From contig WRAK01000012.1 of the NCBI GenBank assembly GCA_009780235.1, positions 1 through 64,000 on the forward strand: 64,000 bases of DNA, given 5' to 3'. Position 1 is the first letter of the stretch, and each line of letters opens with the position of its first letter. The DNA comes from Oscillospiraceae bacterium. Lineage in GTDB: Bacteria; Bacillota; Clostridia; Oscillospirales; Oscillospiraceae. Positions 8,393 to 17,840 of the stretch are shown here, piece by piece. The notes below the pieces were generated by a model. The model was given only the letters and a program-made list of their open reading frames with translations, was not told the origin of the DNA and did no database searches. A program made the translations under genes and the position numbers.

Positions 8393-8542
8393 ATGCCAAA
8401 AACCAGCCTGCCCGGCAGTATCTTCCCCGGACTGGAACAGGAGCAACGAAGTCAGCCCCATTCCGAAAGAACGAAAAACGGAACGTTGAATGTCAAAGAA
8501 AACATCCAAAAAACAGAGAAAAATAAAGAAAACAAAAGATAA
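8393..8542 (+). CDS. Possible small hydrophilic protein of 49 residues
   Basis: An ATG preceded by AAAAGGAG opens a short frame starting MPKTSLPGSIFPGLEQEQRS and ending in a lysine/asparagine-rich tail. I recognise no family. It ends about 20 bases before the first CtsR box. The good SD is the only positive sign, and the second half of the frame could simply be AT-rich promoter DNA. Confidence 0.35.
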   Translation: MPKTSLPGSIFPGLEQEQRSQPHSERTKNGTLNVKENIQKTEKNKENKR

Positions 8543-8564
8543 ACTGTTTTATCCTGCCCATAAA

Positions 8565-8581
8565 AGTCAAAGATAGTCAAA
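8565..8581 (+). promoter_or_regulatory. CtsR operator, upstream box
   Basis: AGTCAAAGATAGTCAAA matches the CtsR heptad direct repeat RGTCAAANANRGTCAAA at every defined position. It lies just upstream of the -35 element. Confidence 0.93.
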
Positions 8582-8588
8582 ATCAAAC

Positions 8589-8617
8589 TTGAACATATCG
8601 CCGCCCAAGCGTATAAT
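8589..8617 (+). promoter_or_regulatory. Sigma-A promoter of the ctsR operon
   Basis: TTGAAC (8589-8594), a 17-base spacer and TATAAT (8612-8617). It sits exactly between the two CtsR boxes. Confidence 0.9.
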
Positions 8618-8627
8618 AAAATTAAAA

Positions 8628-8644
8628 GGTCAAAGAAAGTCAAA
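8628..8644 (+). promoter_or_regulatory. CtsR operator, downstream box
   Basis: GGTCAAAGAAAGTCAAA, a second perfect CtsR box, covers the expected transcription start. A further GTCAA half-heptad follows at 8645. Confidence 0.93.
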
Positions 8645-8667
8645 GTCAACGTTTGGAGGATGCGACT

Positions 8668-9120
8668 ATGGGTATGAGCGATTTAATTGCCGAGTTTATC
8701 TGTGACGTGCTGCAGGAGTCCAACGGTGCGGCGGAACTGCAGCGGGCAGAGCTCGCGAGCCGCTTCGGTGTCGTGCCGAGCCAAATCACCTACGTGATTT
8801 CTACTCGTTTCTCCCCGGAACGGGGGTATATTGTAGAGAGCAGACGAGGCGGCGGCGGATTCGTCCGCATCCGTCGTGTACAGGCGGACCCCACACAGCT
8901 CGTCATGCACACGGTAAACGCCATCGGCCCGGAGTTAGACGCCCCCACCGCCGAGGCCTTCCTGCAAAACCTGCTGGACACAGGAGCCGTGTCCTCCGAG
9001 CGTGTGCGTACCATGGCCGCCGCCTTGGGCGACGGAGCCCTGCGCCCCGTGCCGAGGCCCCTCAGAGGCGCACTCCGTGCGTCGATTTTGAAACAGATGC
9101 TGCTTTCGGTCACAGACTAA
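8668..9120 (+). CDS. ctsR: Class III stress repressor CtsR
   Basis: This 150-residue protein is of normal CtsR length. It has an N-terminal winged HTH with the glycine-rich wing VESRRGGGGFVRI (about 60-72), which inserts into the heptad operator, and a C-terminal dimerisation domain. CtsR represses clp genes at normal temperature and is autoregulated, which the two operator boxes directly upstream support. GGAGG lies 8 bases before the chosen ATG. It heads the operon ctsR-mcsA-clpC. Confidence 0.96.
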   Translation: MGMSDLIAEFICDVLQESNGAAELQRAELASRFGVVPSQITYVISTRFSPERGYIVESRRGGGGFVRIRRVQADPTQLVMHTVNAIGPELDAPTAEAFLQNLLDTGAVSSERVRTMAAALGDGALRPVPRPLRGALRASILKQMLLSVTD

Positions 9121-9121
9121 T

Positions 9122-9151
9122 GTAGGGGGCGTCGAGGACGCCGCCCCCTAC
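9122..9151. repeat. Single palindromic module between ctsR and mcsA
   Basis: GTAGGGGGCGTCGAGGACGC followed by CGCCCCCTAC, a compact hairpin inside the ctsR operon. It could affect mRNA processing. Confidence 0.8.
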
Positions 9152-9192
9152 AAAGGCAGCAGACCCAACCACGAAATAAAGGAGGTTCCACC

Positions 9193-9594
9193 ATGACATG
9201 TCAATACTGCCTCGCCAAAGAGGCCACGATTCATTACAGAAGCAACATAAACGGCCAAATCTCGGAACAACACCTCTGCGCCGCGTGTGCGCAGGACATC
9301 GAGGGCGGCCTGTTCGCCCATGCGTTGGCGGGGCCGATGGAGATGCTTTTGGGCGGCGGATTTTTCGCGCCGAGCCGAGGAGCGGGACGCCCGCTGTGCG
9401 ACCCCTGCAATACGCCCCCCCTCGTAGGAGACACATGCCCGAGTGTCCCGGCGTTTGAAGCCGACGACACCCTCAAACAACGCCGCACCATCAACGCTCT
9501 GCGGCAGGAAATGCAGACGGCAATCGAGGCGGAGCAATTCGAGCGTGCGGCGGAGATTCGGGACGAGATTCATCGATTGGAAAGTGAGATGTAG
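9193..9594 (+). CDS. mcsA: McsA, zinc-finger and UVR-motif modulator of CtsR
   Basis: The 133 residues carry CxxC pairs (CQYC at 3-6, CAAC near 30, CDPC near 70, a further Cys near 81) and a C-terminal UvrB/UvrC motif (LRQEMQTAIEAEQFERAAEIRDEIHRLE). In Bacillus, McsA activates the arginine kinase McsB and binds CtsR. Here clpC follows directly and no mcsB lies in the window, so McsA may work with ClpC alone. Its TAG stop is the start of a repeat module. Confidence 0.93.
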   Translation: MTCQYCLAKEATIHYRSNINGQISEQHLCAACAQDIEGGLFAHALAGPMEMLLGGGFFAPSRGAGRPLCDPCNTPPLVGDTCPSVPAFEADDTLKQRRTINALRQEMQTAIEAEQFERAAEIRDEIHRLESEM

Positions 9595-9800
9595 GGGCGG
9601 CATTCTGCCGCCCGCAAACACGAACAGCGCAATATAAAACCCGGAAACAAAATGTAGGGGCGGCCATTGGCCGTCCGTCGTTCCGAGTTTGCACAACATT
9701 CCGACAGCGGACGGCCAATGGCCGCCCCTACAAGGTTGTGCGATTTATCATCGAAACACGAAATATAAAACGAGCGGGCGACTGAGTCGGCCGCCCCTAC
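9591..9800. repeat. Cluster of three palindromic elements before clpC
   Basis: A single GCATTCTGC module (9591-9614), a full GGCCATTGGCC pair (9654-9731) and a GACTGAGTC-type half (9775-9800) fill the whole mcsA-clpC gap. Nothing else is seen in this 234-base gap except the clpC SD. Confidence 0.9.
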
Positions 9801-9828
9801 GACGTAACACGAAAGGAGCGTGACCATC

Positions 9829-12300
<2,472 letters not shown>

Positions 12301-12302
12301 TA

Positions 12303-12345
12303 AAAATACCAAGGGCGGCATCGAGGATGCCGCCCTTGGTATTTT
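12303..12345 (+). terminator. Terminator after clpC
   Basis: A 19-bp perfect stem begins AAAATACCAAGGGCGGCAT and is followed by T residues. Its core GGCGGCAT...ATGCCGCC resembles the modules of the palindromic repeat family. Confidence 0.9.
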
Positions 12346-12435
12346 CCCCTCCAAAATCCTCCAATAAAATTTTGCATATCCGACTAAATCCTGTAAACAC
12401 TAACTGGGAATTGACCGTTTCAGGAGGAACAAACC

Positions 12436-12978
12436 ATGAAAGCAACCGGAATTGTACGTCGTATCGACGATTTAGGCCGGGTGGTCATCCCGAAAGAGAT
12501 CCGGCGCACGATGCGGATTCGGGAGGGCGACCCCTTAGAGATCTACACAGAGAAAGACGGCGAGGTCATCTTCAAAAAATATTCCCCCATGGGCGAGTTG
12601 GCCGACTTCGCGGGGCAAATTTGCGAAACCCTCTCCAAAACTACAGGCTGTATCACCGCCGTTTCCGACAGAGATACCATCATCTCTATCTCGGGCGCGC
12701 CTCGGAAAGAATTGCTGGAACGCCGCATCTCGGGCGAGGTGGAACAAATCATGGAGGGGCGGCAAGTCTACCTGCTTACCCCCGGCGAAGGACTGTTCCC
12801 CGCGGCGCAGGGCGTGGAGAAGTACGGCATCTCAATCGCGGCCCCCATCTTATCTGAGGGGGATGTGATGGGCTGCGTCATGTTCTTGATTACAGACGCC
12901 GCGCAGACACTCGGCGAGGTGGAACACAAACTCGCCCAAACCGTGGCCGGATTCTTGGGGCGGCAGATGGAGCATTAA
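12436..12978 (+). CDS. spoVT: Stage V sporulation protein T
   Basis: The 180 residues consist of an AbrB/MazE-type swapped-hairpin DNA-binding domain (MKATGIVRRIDDLGRVVIPK...) and a C-terminal GAF-like domain, matching SpoVT in length and order. SpoVT tunes sigma-G-dependent genes in the forespore. AGGAGG precedes the ATG. It is monocistronic, followed by a repeat and a terminator. It is direct evidence for sporulation capacity. Confidence 0.95.
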   Translation: MKATGIVRRIDDLGRVVIPKEIRRTMRIREGDPLEIYTEKDGEVIFKKYSPMGELADFAGQICETLSKTTGCITAVSDRDTIISISGAPRKELLERRISGEVEQIMEGRQVYLLTPGEGLFPAAQGVEKYGISIAAPILSEGDVMGCVMFLITDAAQTLGEVEHKLAQTVAGFLGRQMEH

Positions 12979-12984
12979 TTCAAT

Positions 12985-13064
12985 GTGGGGGCGGCCGTCG
13001 GCCGCCCGTGCGTTCTGACCATATGTGACATTAGACAGGGCGGACGGCCGATGGCCGCCCCTGC
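12985..13064. repeat. Paired palindromic repeat, GGCCGTCGGCC type
   Basis: GTGGGGGCGG...CCGCCCCTGC, a diverged member with GGCCGTCGGCC on the left and GGCCGATGGCC on the right. Confidence 0.8.
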
Positions 13065-13073
13065 AAAACAGGG

Positions 13074-13113
13074 AAAACGAGGCCGGTGCGGAGCATCGGC
13101 TTCGTTTTTTCAA
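13074..13113 (+). terminator. Terminator downstream of spoVT
   Basis: AAAACGAGGCCGGTGC pairs with GCATCGGCTTCGTTTT (two wobble pairs), followed by six T. Confidence 0.85.
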
Positions 13114-13196
13114 AAAAAGTGATCGGCTCCAAGCATTGAAAACACACAACTTTACCGATGTTGTAAAAATTTTTTAAAAAAGTTTTACAAAAACAC

Positions 13197-13225
13197 TTGA
13201 CATAAGTCGTCGGTTGATGTATTAT
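13197..13225 (+). promoter_or_regulatory. Consensus promoter with no downstream protein gene
   Basis: TTGACA (13197-13202), exactly 17 bases, TATTAT (13220-13225). TTGACATAAG recurs at 13240, which could be an operator or part of the transcript. No plus-strand gene follows before the terminator at 13802. Confidence 0.75.
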
Positions 13226-13498
13226 GCTTTCAGAGTTTGTTGACATAAGAAGTGGTCGACACTCCCTCCCTTTCCTTTTCTCCTTTCCTTTTGCCCGGCT
13301 CCCTCCGGGCGCACCAACCATTCCGGCGCATTTTATCCGAAAAGTGTCATCGTCACGACGGTGACATAATTTAGAAACTTGCCGGGTCAACATATAGTGG
13401 GGAATCTGCCCCACAGGCCGGTCGGCTAACAAAATCTGGTAGTCACGACCGGCCCCCTCCCTCTGATTTCTCCCCCCCTTCTTTTTCCTCCCTCTTCC

Positions 13499-13798
13499 GC
13501 CCGGCTAATCCCGGGCAACGCTACCAACGCCGGACCCTGTCCGGCTTTCTCCCTCCCTTTCCTTTTCCCCTCTTTCGCCCGGTGGATGCCGGGCAACACT
13601 ACCAACGTCGGACCCTGTCCGGCTTTCTCCCTCCCTTTCCTTTCCCCCCTCTTTCGCCCGGTGGACGCCGGGCAACACTACCAACGCCGGACATCGTTCG
13701 GCTTTCTCCCTCCCTTTCCTTTCCCCCCCCTTTCGCCCGGTGGATGCCGGGCAACGCTGTCAACGCCGGACCCTGTCCGGCTTTCCCTTTCCTCTCTC
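13499..13798 (+). repeat. Tandem array of four 78-79 bp hairpin modules
   Basis: Units begin at 13499, 13577, 13656 and 13735. Each has hairpin A (GCCCGG, 6-base loop, CCGGGC), a 12-base linker, hairpin B (GCCGGA, 5-base loop, TCCGGC) and a pyrimidine tract of about 32 bases, shorter in the last unit. Base changes in hairpin B of units 2 and 3 create G-U pairs on the plus strand but A-C mismatches on the minus strand. This is not a CRISPR: the whole unit repeats and there are no unique spacers. Confidence 0.9.
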
Positions 13799-13801
13799 CT
13801 G

Positions 13802-13840
13802 AAATGCCCTGCTAAACTTGGCTGTTTAGCAGGGCATTTT
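13802..13840 (+). terminator. Terminator of the candidate RNA
   Basis: 16-base arms AAATGCCCTGCTAAAC and GTTTAGCAGGGCATTT, followed by T-rich sequence. Confidence 0.88.
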
Positions 13841-13852
13841 CACATTTAAACG

Positions 13853-13891
13853 AACAGACGGCTGACACGAGGTTGTAGTCAGCCGTCTGTT
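13853..13891. terminator. Terminator of the XRE regulator gene
   Basis: 14-base perfect arms AACAGACGGCTGAC and GTCAGCCGTCTGTT, adjoining the 3' end of the minus-strand gene. Confidence 0.8.
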
Positions 13892-14194
13892 TTATTTTAA
13901 ATTTTTCACAAGCTCTAATAAAAGTGATTTTTGTTCTCCCGTGAGAGTGACCCATTTATCAAATAATTCCTTTTGTTCGTCTGTCAGTTCAACAAAGTTA
14001 CCCTCGCTGAAAAATTGCGAAAGCGTTATGCCAAACCCACGGCATATTGCCTCCAGCGTTGGGATGCTGGGGGTGTTATTTCTTTTGAAGAGGTTTGCAA
14101 TTGTAGATTGAGATAAATCAGCTTCTTTTGCCAAGCGGTATTCTGTCCAGTCGCGCTCATTCATGAGTTGTTGGATTCGTTCGTTTGTAGTCAT
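13892..14194 (-). CDS. XRE-family HTH transcriptional regulator
   Basis: The 100 residues carry a Cro/CI HTH at about 5-62 (RIQQLMNERDWTEYRLAKEADLSQSTIANLFKRNN...PTLEAICRGFGITLSQFF) and a C-terminal helical tail (LTDEQKELFDKWVTLTGEQKSLLLELVKNL) common in clostridial small regulators. GGAGGGAG precedes the ATG. No adjacent target. It faces the candidate RNA across back-to-back terminators. AT-richer than the surroundings, possibly acquired. Confidence 0.88.
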   Translation of the reverse strand: MTTNERIQQLMNERDWTEYRLAKEADLSQSTIANLFKRNNTPSIPTLEAICRGFGITLSQFFSEGNFVELTDEQKELFDKWVTLTGEQKSLLLELVKNLK

Positions 14195-14319
14195 CTACTC
14201 CCTCCCATCCATAGACAGTATACCACTCATTTGAACAGCAAAATATTGCTCAATTGTATTGCAATCATTGCCCAAATGAGTTATAATATCAAAATACACA
14301 ACACAAAACCCCCGCCGCC

Positions 14320-14555
14320 ATCCGCGCGCGGGGGAAACCGTCCGGGCAGTCTGCCCGCAGATGCCTATCATCGCGGGTCACTCACGCACCAATAGAGCGC
14401 GCAAGGCGCGTAATACCTATACCGCACGAGTACGCCGTTTTATCCGACGTAGATACCCGCAGCGGGTTCTTAGGGGCGCAGCCCCTGAGTCGCATTTTTG
14501 CTTACTTTTTGGGCGAAACCAAAAAGTAAGGCCGCCGGCAGGCAAGCCCAACGTA
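14320..14555. repeat. Interspersed repeat of about 230 bp, copy 1
   Basis: The sequence is shared with 21291-21530 with scattered mismatches. Landmarks in both are GGGCAGTCTGCC, CATCGCGGGTCAC, CGCACGAGTAC, CCCGCAGCGGGTTCTTAGG, and a terminal inverted repeat around TTGCTTACTTTTTG...CAAAAAGTAAG. It has no ORF of its own. The 14195-14319 stretch before it holds only the XRE promoter region. Confidence 0.85.
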
Positions 14556-14667
14556 ACAATTAAAACCCCCGCCATTTTTCGACAAAAACCCCCGCCCACG
14601 GCAAGCATAATAAAGATAAGAGCAAGATAAACCCCAGCGGGCGGGATAACCCCGCCCCGACGAAAGA

Positions 14668-14710
14668 CACCACCCCACCGCCTACGGCGGCACCCCTCCA
14701 AGGAGGGGAA
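14668..14710. repeat. Short repeat of the CCGCCTGCGGCGG / CTCCAAGGAG family
   Basis: Two adjoining palindromes, CCGCCTACGGCGG and CCCCTCCAAGGAGGGG. Relatives lie at 19934-19980 and at the window end. Confidence 0.7.
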
Positions 14711-14732
14711 TAAGGGAGAGGAGGAACAATCT

Positions 14733-14906
14733 ATGATAATGCTCGAACGAATCGCCAACGCATTATTACATAGCCTAATGCAAAGTCTGGGAGTAGCCTT
14801 CCTGTTCTCCCCTTTCCTACTCACCCTCTGGGTCTACAAAAAAGGAGAAGCCAAAGAAAGACAAGAAAAAAGCAACAAGAAAAAAGAACACACGCCGGAC
14901 GAATGA
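14733..14906 (+). CDS. Small single-pass membrane protein (57 residues), unknown
   Basis: An ATG after GAGAGGAGG opens a 57-codon frame. Residues about 16-37 are hydrophobic (LMQSLGVAFLFSPFLLTLWV) and are followed by a highly charged Lys/Glu tail that would stay in the cytoplasm. No family recognised. The good SD and the neat membrane-plus-basic-tail design support a real gene. It lies alone between repeats and ends 1 base before a hairpin. Confidence 0.55.
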   Translation: MIMLERIANALLHSLMQSLGVAFLFSPFLLTLWVYKKGEAKERQEKSNKKKEHTPDE

Positions 14907-14907
14907 A

Positions 14908-14934
14908 AGCCCTGTGACCTCACATCACAGGGCT
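14908..14934 (+). terminator. Hairpin after the small membrane protein, first copy of a 27-base direct repeat
   Basis: AGCCCTGTGA pairs with TCACAGGGCT. The whole 27-base sequence recurs exactly at 15156-15182. There is no T run, so terminator function is tentative. Confidence 0.55.
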
Positions 14935-15155
14935 CAGCTTGCAGACAAAGCCCTTGCCCTACATTTCGCCGAAGGCGAAATACTTTTTTGCCGACAAGTG
15001 CATGATAGTGTGCGCCGGAGGCAAAAAAGGTGGAATCCGTTTGTTTTCAGGACATGTGCCTGAAAACAAACACCACAGCCCGCCGCAGCGACCCGGCCCG
15101 CAGGCCGGTTCTTTTGGAAGACAAAGCCCAGCGAAGCGGGTTTGTCTCCAGTTTG

Positions 15156-15182
15156 AGCCCTGTGACCTCACATCACAGGGCT
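15156..15182 (-). terminator. Hairpin at the ldhA 3' end, second copy of the direct repeat
   Basis: Identical to 14908-14934. The ldhA stop codon lies inside it. The 221 bases between the copies (14935-15155) hold several short palindromes (e.g. TTTCGCCGAAGGCGAAA, TTTGTTTTCAGG with its complement) and no gene. Confidence 0.55.
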
Positions 15183-16177
15183 TTCGCCCGCCCCTGCGCG
15201 AAAACCTCATTTTCCACAGCCCGACCCGCAAAATAATCCGCCAAATTCTGCAAAGTAACCGCCGCAATCTCCCGCAGGGCCTCATCGGTTAGAAATCCCT
15301 GATGGCTCGTGACGAGCACATTCGGCGTGGCGAGCAGAAGCTTGAGCTTATCATCCCGAATCACATTCTCCGACACGTCCTCATAGAAAAAATCCGACTC
15401 CTCTTCATACACATCCAGCCCCGCCGCGCTGACTTTGCCGTGTTTGATGGCATCCAAGAGTGCCTCGGCATCAATCAGCGCGCCGCGGGAGGTGTTGAGA
15501 ATCACCACGCCCTCTTTCATAATCCGCAGGGCGTGGCGGCTGATGAGATGATAGCTGTCCCGCGTCAAGGGACAGTGGAGGCTGATCACATCCGAGCGGC
15601 GGCAGAGGTCGGGGAAGCTGACATATTCCACGCCGCGCCCCCAAGCGGGCTGCGGGTCACAGGCGAGGACTTTCATACCGAAACCGAGACAGATATCAAT
15701 AAAAGCGAGGCCAATCTTTCCCGTCCCCACTACGCCCACGGTCTTGCCTTTGAGGTCAAAGCCGATAAGCCCCTTGAGGCTGAAGTTATACTCCCGCACC
15801 CGATTATACGCCCGATGTACTTTGCGGTTTAGGCAGAGCAGCAATGCCATTGCGTGTTCCGCTACGGCATTCGGCGCGTAGGCGGGGACGCGGAAGATGC
15901 GAAGCTTCCCCTCGGCGTAGCGCAAATCCACATGGTTATACCCTGCCGAGCGCAGAGAAACGGCCTCCACCCCGACCCGCCGCAGCATGTCAATCGTGGG
16001 CGCGTCGATTTGGTCGGTGACGAATGCAACCACCGCCCGACATCCGCTGGCCATGATGGCCGTATCGCGGTTGAGGCGGTTGTCGTAGTATTTGAGGTCT
16101 ATGCCGTGCCGGTGCTTGAGGCGGTCGAACCAGACTTTATCATAACTCTTGGTGTCGAAGAATGCAACGGTTTCCAT
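15173..16177 (-). CDS. ldhA: D-lactate dehydrogenase (D-2-hydroxyacid dehydrogenase family)
   Basis: The 334 residues give a D-2-hydroxyacid dehydrogenase with NAD motif VGVVGTGKIGLAF (about 147-159) and the catalytic trio Arg in NTSRGALID, Glu in DVYEEESDFF and His in VTSHQGFLT. The YEEES...FF wording is typical of fermentative D-LDH rather than phosphoglycerate or glyoxylate enzymes. It reduces pyruvate to D-lactate and regenerates NAD+. GAAAGGAA lies before the ATG. A perfect 32-base palindrome sits 42-73 bases upstream. It is divergent from the citrate-forming operon. Confidence 0.9.
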   Translation of the reverse strand: METVAFFDTKSYDKVWFDRLKHRHGIDLKYYDNRLNRDTAIMASGCRAVVAFVTDQIDAPTIDMLRRVGVEAVSLRSAGYNHVDLRYAEGKLRIFRVPAYAPNAVAEHAMALLLCLNRKVHRAYNRVREYNFSLKGLIGFDLKGKTVGVVGTGKIGLAFIDICLGFGMKVLACDPQPAWGRGVEYVSFPDLCRRSDVISLHCPLTRDSYHLISRHALRIMKEGVVILNTSRGALIDAEALLDAIKHGKVSAAGLDVYEEESDFFYEDVSENVIRDDKLKLLLATPNVLVTSHQGFLTDEALREIAAVTLQNLADYFAGRAVENEVFAQGRAKAL

Positions 16178-16218
16178 GAAAAGGCCATTCCTTTCGCAAG
16201 TGCTTATGGCACATCACA

Positions 16219-16250
16219 AGGATATAGCGTGAAATTTCACGCTATATCCT
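16219..16250. promoter_or_regulatory. Perfect 32-bp palindrome between ldhA and the Re-citrate synthase gene
   Basis: Half-site AGGATATAGCGTGAAA with its exact reverse complement and no spacer. It could be an operator for a redox or metabolite regulator serving either gene. The core GTGAAATTTCAC lacks the spacing of the Rex consensus. Confidence 0.6.
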
Positions 16251-16318
16251 CCCGCAAAGGAGAATATCCATATTATGGTAAAAATAAAACAAACCAATTC
16301 CGCCACTCACACAAAAGA

Positions 16319-16348
16319 TTGGACTATTACCGCAATCTATGGTACAAT
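16319..16348 (+). promoter_or_regulatory. Promoter of the Re-citrate synthase gene
   Basis: TTGGAC (16319-16324), 18 bases, TACAAT (16343-16348), about 42 bases before the start codon. Confidence 0.65.
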
Positions 16349-16390
16349 GTCCAACATCTAAACAAAGGAGAAGAAAAAAGGAGGGCTATC

Positions 16391-17752
16391 ATGGCCATAG
16401 AATTTAGCAAAAAAACAAATCTATATGAAAAGCAATACACCGACTACATCCTGAACGATGTCCCTGAGCCGCGGCTCTATCGGGAGTTGTTTTCTTATGA
16501 CGAAATCCCAAAGGTGGCATTCAATCACCGCATGGTTCCCGTCCACATGCCGGAAGAGATTTGGATTACCGACACGACATTCCGTGACGGACAGCAGTCC
16601 ATCACGCCCTACACCACGGAGCAGATTGTTACCATCTTTGACCGCCTGCACCGTCTCTCCGGCCCCAAGGGCATCATTCGGCAGAGCGAGTTTTTCCTGT
16701 ATACGAAGAAAGACAGAGAGGCCGTCGAGCAATGCTTGGAGCGGGGCTACGAGTTCCCCGAGGTCACAAGCTGGATTCGGGCGTCTAAAAAAGACTTTGA
16801 ACTGGTCAAGTCGATGGGCATCAAAGAGACGGGCATTTTGCTTAGTTGCTCGGACTACCACATCTTTCTCAAGATGAAGATGACCCGCCGCCAGGCCGTA
16901 GACCACTACGTCTCCATCGTGCGGGACTGCATCGAACACGGCATCAAGCCCCGCTGTCACTTCGAGGACATCACCCGCGCCGATGTGTACGGTTTCGTCA
17001 TCCCGCTCGCGGTTGAACTCATGCAGCTCAGCGAGGAGACGGGCGTACCTGTCAAAATCCGCGCCTGTGACACCATGGGTTACGGCGTGACCTATCCCGG
17101 TGCGGCCTTGCCCCGTTGCGTGCAGGGGATTATCCACGGCTTCCAGCACCACGCGGGCGTACCGTCCTCGCTCATCGAGTGGCACGGCCACAACGATTTC
17201 TATCGGGCGGTCAACAATGCGGCCTATGCTTGGCTCTACGGGGCGAGCTCCGTCAACTGTTCCCTCTTCGGTATCGGCGAGCGCACGGGCAACACGCCTT
17301 TGGAGGCGATGGTATTTGAATACGCCCAGTTCAAGGGCACGCTGGACGGCATGGACACAACCGCCATTAGCGACCTCGCCGACTACTACGAAAAAGAACT
17401 CGGTATCCCCCACCCGCCGATGACGCCCTTTGTGGGCAAGAACTTCAACGTGACCAGAGCGGGCATCCATGCCGACGGACTACTCAAGAACGAGGAGATT
17501 TACAACATCTTTGACACGGGCAAGTTCCTCAACCGCCCGCCTCGGATTGCGGTATCGAACACCTCCGGCACATCGGGTATTGCCCACTGGCTCAACAGCT
17601 ACTACAATCTCAGCGGCGACAAAGCCTATGACAAAAAACACCCCGTGGTCGAGGCCATGAAGCTCTGGGTGGACAGCCAATATGACGAGGGACGCACCAC
17701 GCTCATCAGCGACGGTGAGCTAGAGCAAGCGTTCGAGAAATTTTCTTCGTAG
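16391..17752 (+). CDS. Re-citrate synthase (HMGL-like / homocitrate-synthase family)
   Basis: The 453-residue protein is a DRE-TIM metallolyase: EIWITDTTFRDGQQS near the N terminus, the HxH metal motif in IEWHGHND, and a C-terminal region without the LeuA regulatory domain. Length and wording match the oxygen-sensitive Re-citrate synthase first found in Clostridium kluyveri, and the aconitase and isocitrate dehydrogenase genes that follow support that role over homocitrate synthesis. It condenses acetyl-CoA and oxaloacetate to citrate. AAAGGAGGG precedes the ATG. The frame is open far upstream, but the start is clear. TAG is donated by the next repeat. Confidence 0.9.
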   Translation: MAIEFSKKTNLYEKQYTDYILNDVPEPRLYRELFSYDEIPKVAFNHRMVPVHMPEEIWITDTTFRDGQQSITPYTTEQIVTIFDRLHRLSGPKGIIRQSEFFLYTKKDREAVEQCLERGYEFPEVTSWIRASKKDFELVKSMGIKETGILLSCSDYHIFLKMKMTRRQAVDHYVSIVRDCIEHGIKPRCHFEDITRADVYGFVIPLAVELMQLSEETGVPVKIRACDTMGYGVTYPGAALPRCVQGIIHGFQHHAGVPSSLIEWHGHNDFYRAVNNAAYAWLYGASSVNCSLFGIGERTGNTPLEAMVFEYAQFKGTLDGMDTTAISDLADYYEKELGIPHPPMTPFVGKNFNVTRAGIHADGLLKNEEIYNIFDTGKFLNRPPRIAVSNTSGTSGIAHWLNSYYNLSGDKAYDKKHPVVEAMKLWVDSQYDEGRTTLISDGELEQAFEKFSS

Positions 17753-17812
17753 GGACGGATTCCACATCCGCCCGCATATCAACACCCGGGCGGATATAGA
17801 ATCCGTCCCTGC
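17749..17812. repeat. Paired palindromic repeat, GGATTCCACATCC type
   Basis: GTAGGGACGG to CCGTCCCTGC, overlapping the stop codon of the Re-citrate synthase gene and preceding the aconitase SD. Confidence 0.85.
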
Positions 17813-17840
17813 GGGGTGGGAACAGAAAGGGAAACAAAGA

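Larger units (their letters stand above)
13232..13850 (+). ncRNA. Candidate structured non-coding RNA of about 610 nt
   Basis: The transcript is predicted from the promoter at 13197-13225 and the terminator at 13802-13840. It has no credible ORF. The 5' part holds several stems: GTCATCGTC with GACGGTGAC, GTGGGG with CCCCAC, and a 9-bp GGCCGGTCG with CGACCGGCC. The 3' half is a tandem array of hairpin pairs joined by C/U-rich linkers such as CTCCCTCCC. A degenerate further module lies at about 13,266-13,330. I do not recognise a described RNA class. Function is unknown. The linkers are complementary to purine-rich Shine-Dalgarno sequences, which suggests (inference only) an antisense or titration role. 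Confidence 0.6.

Noticed and set aside
13499-13798. CRISPR array
   Set aside because: The entire 78-79 bp unit repeats, including the would-be spacers. There are only four units and no cas genes.
13582-13849. Open frames of 77-87 codons within the hairpin array
   Set aside because: They merely read through the tandem repeat, without SD, and encode Pro/Ser/Phe-rich repeats. A non-coding explanation fits better.
16219-16250. Rex operator for ldhA
   Set aside because: Rex sites need TTGTGA-type ends with a 4-6 base centre. Here the halves meet without a spacer and the outer bases differ.
15854-16390. N-terminal extension of the Re-citrate synthase frame
   Set aside because: It covers the ldhA promoter and the 32-bp palindrome. 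The real SD and conserved start are at 16391.
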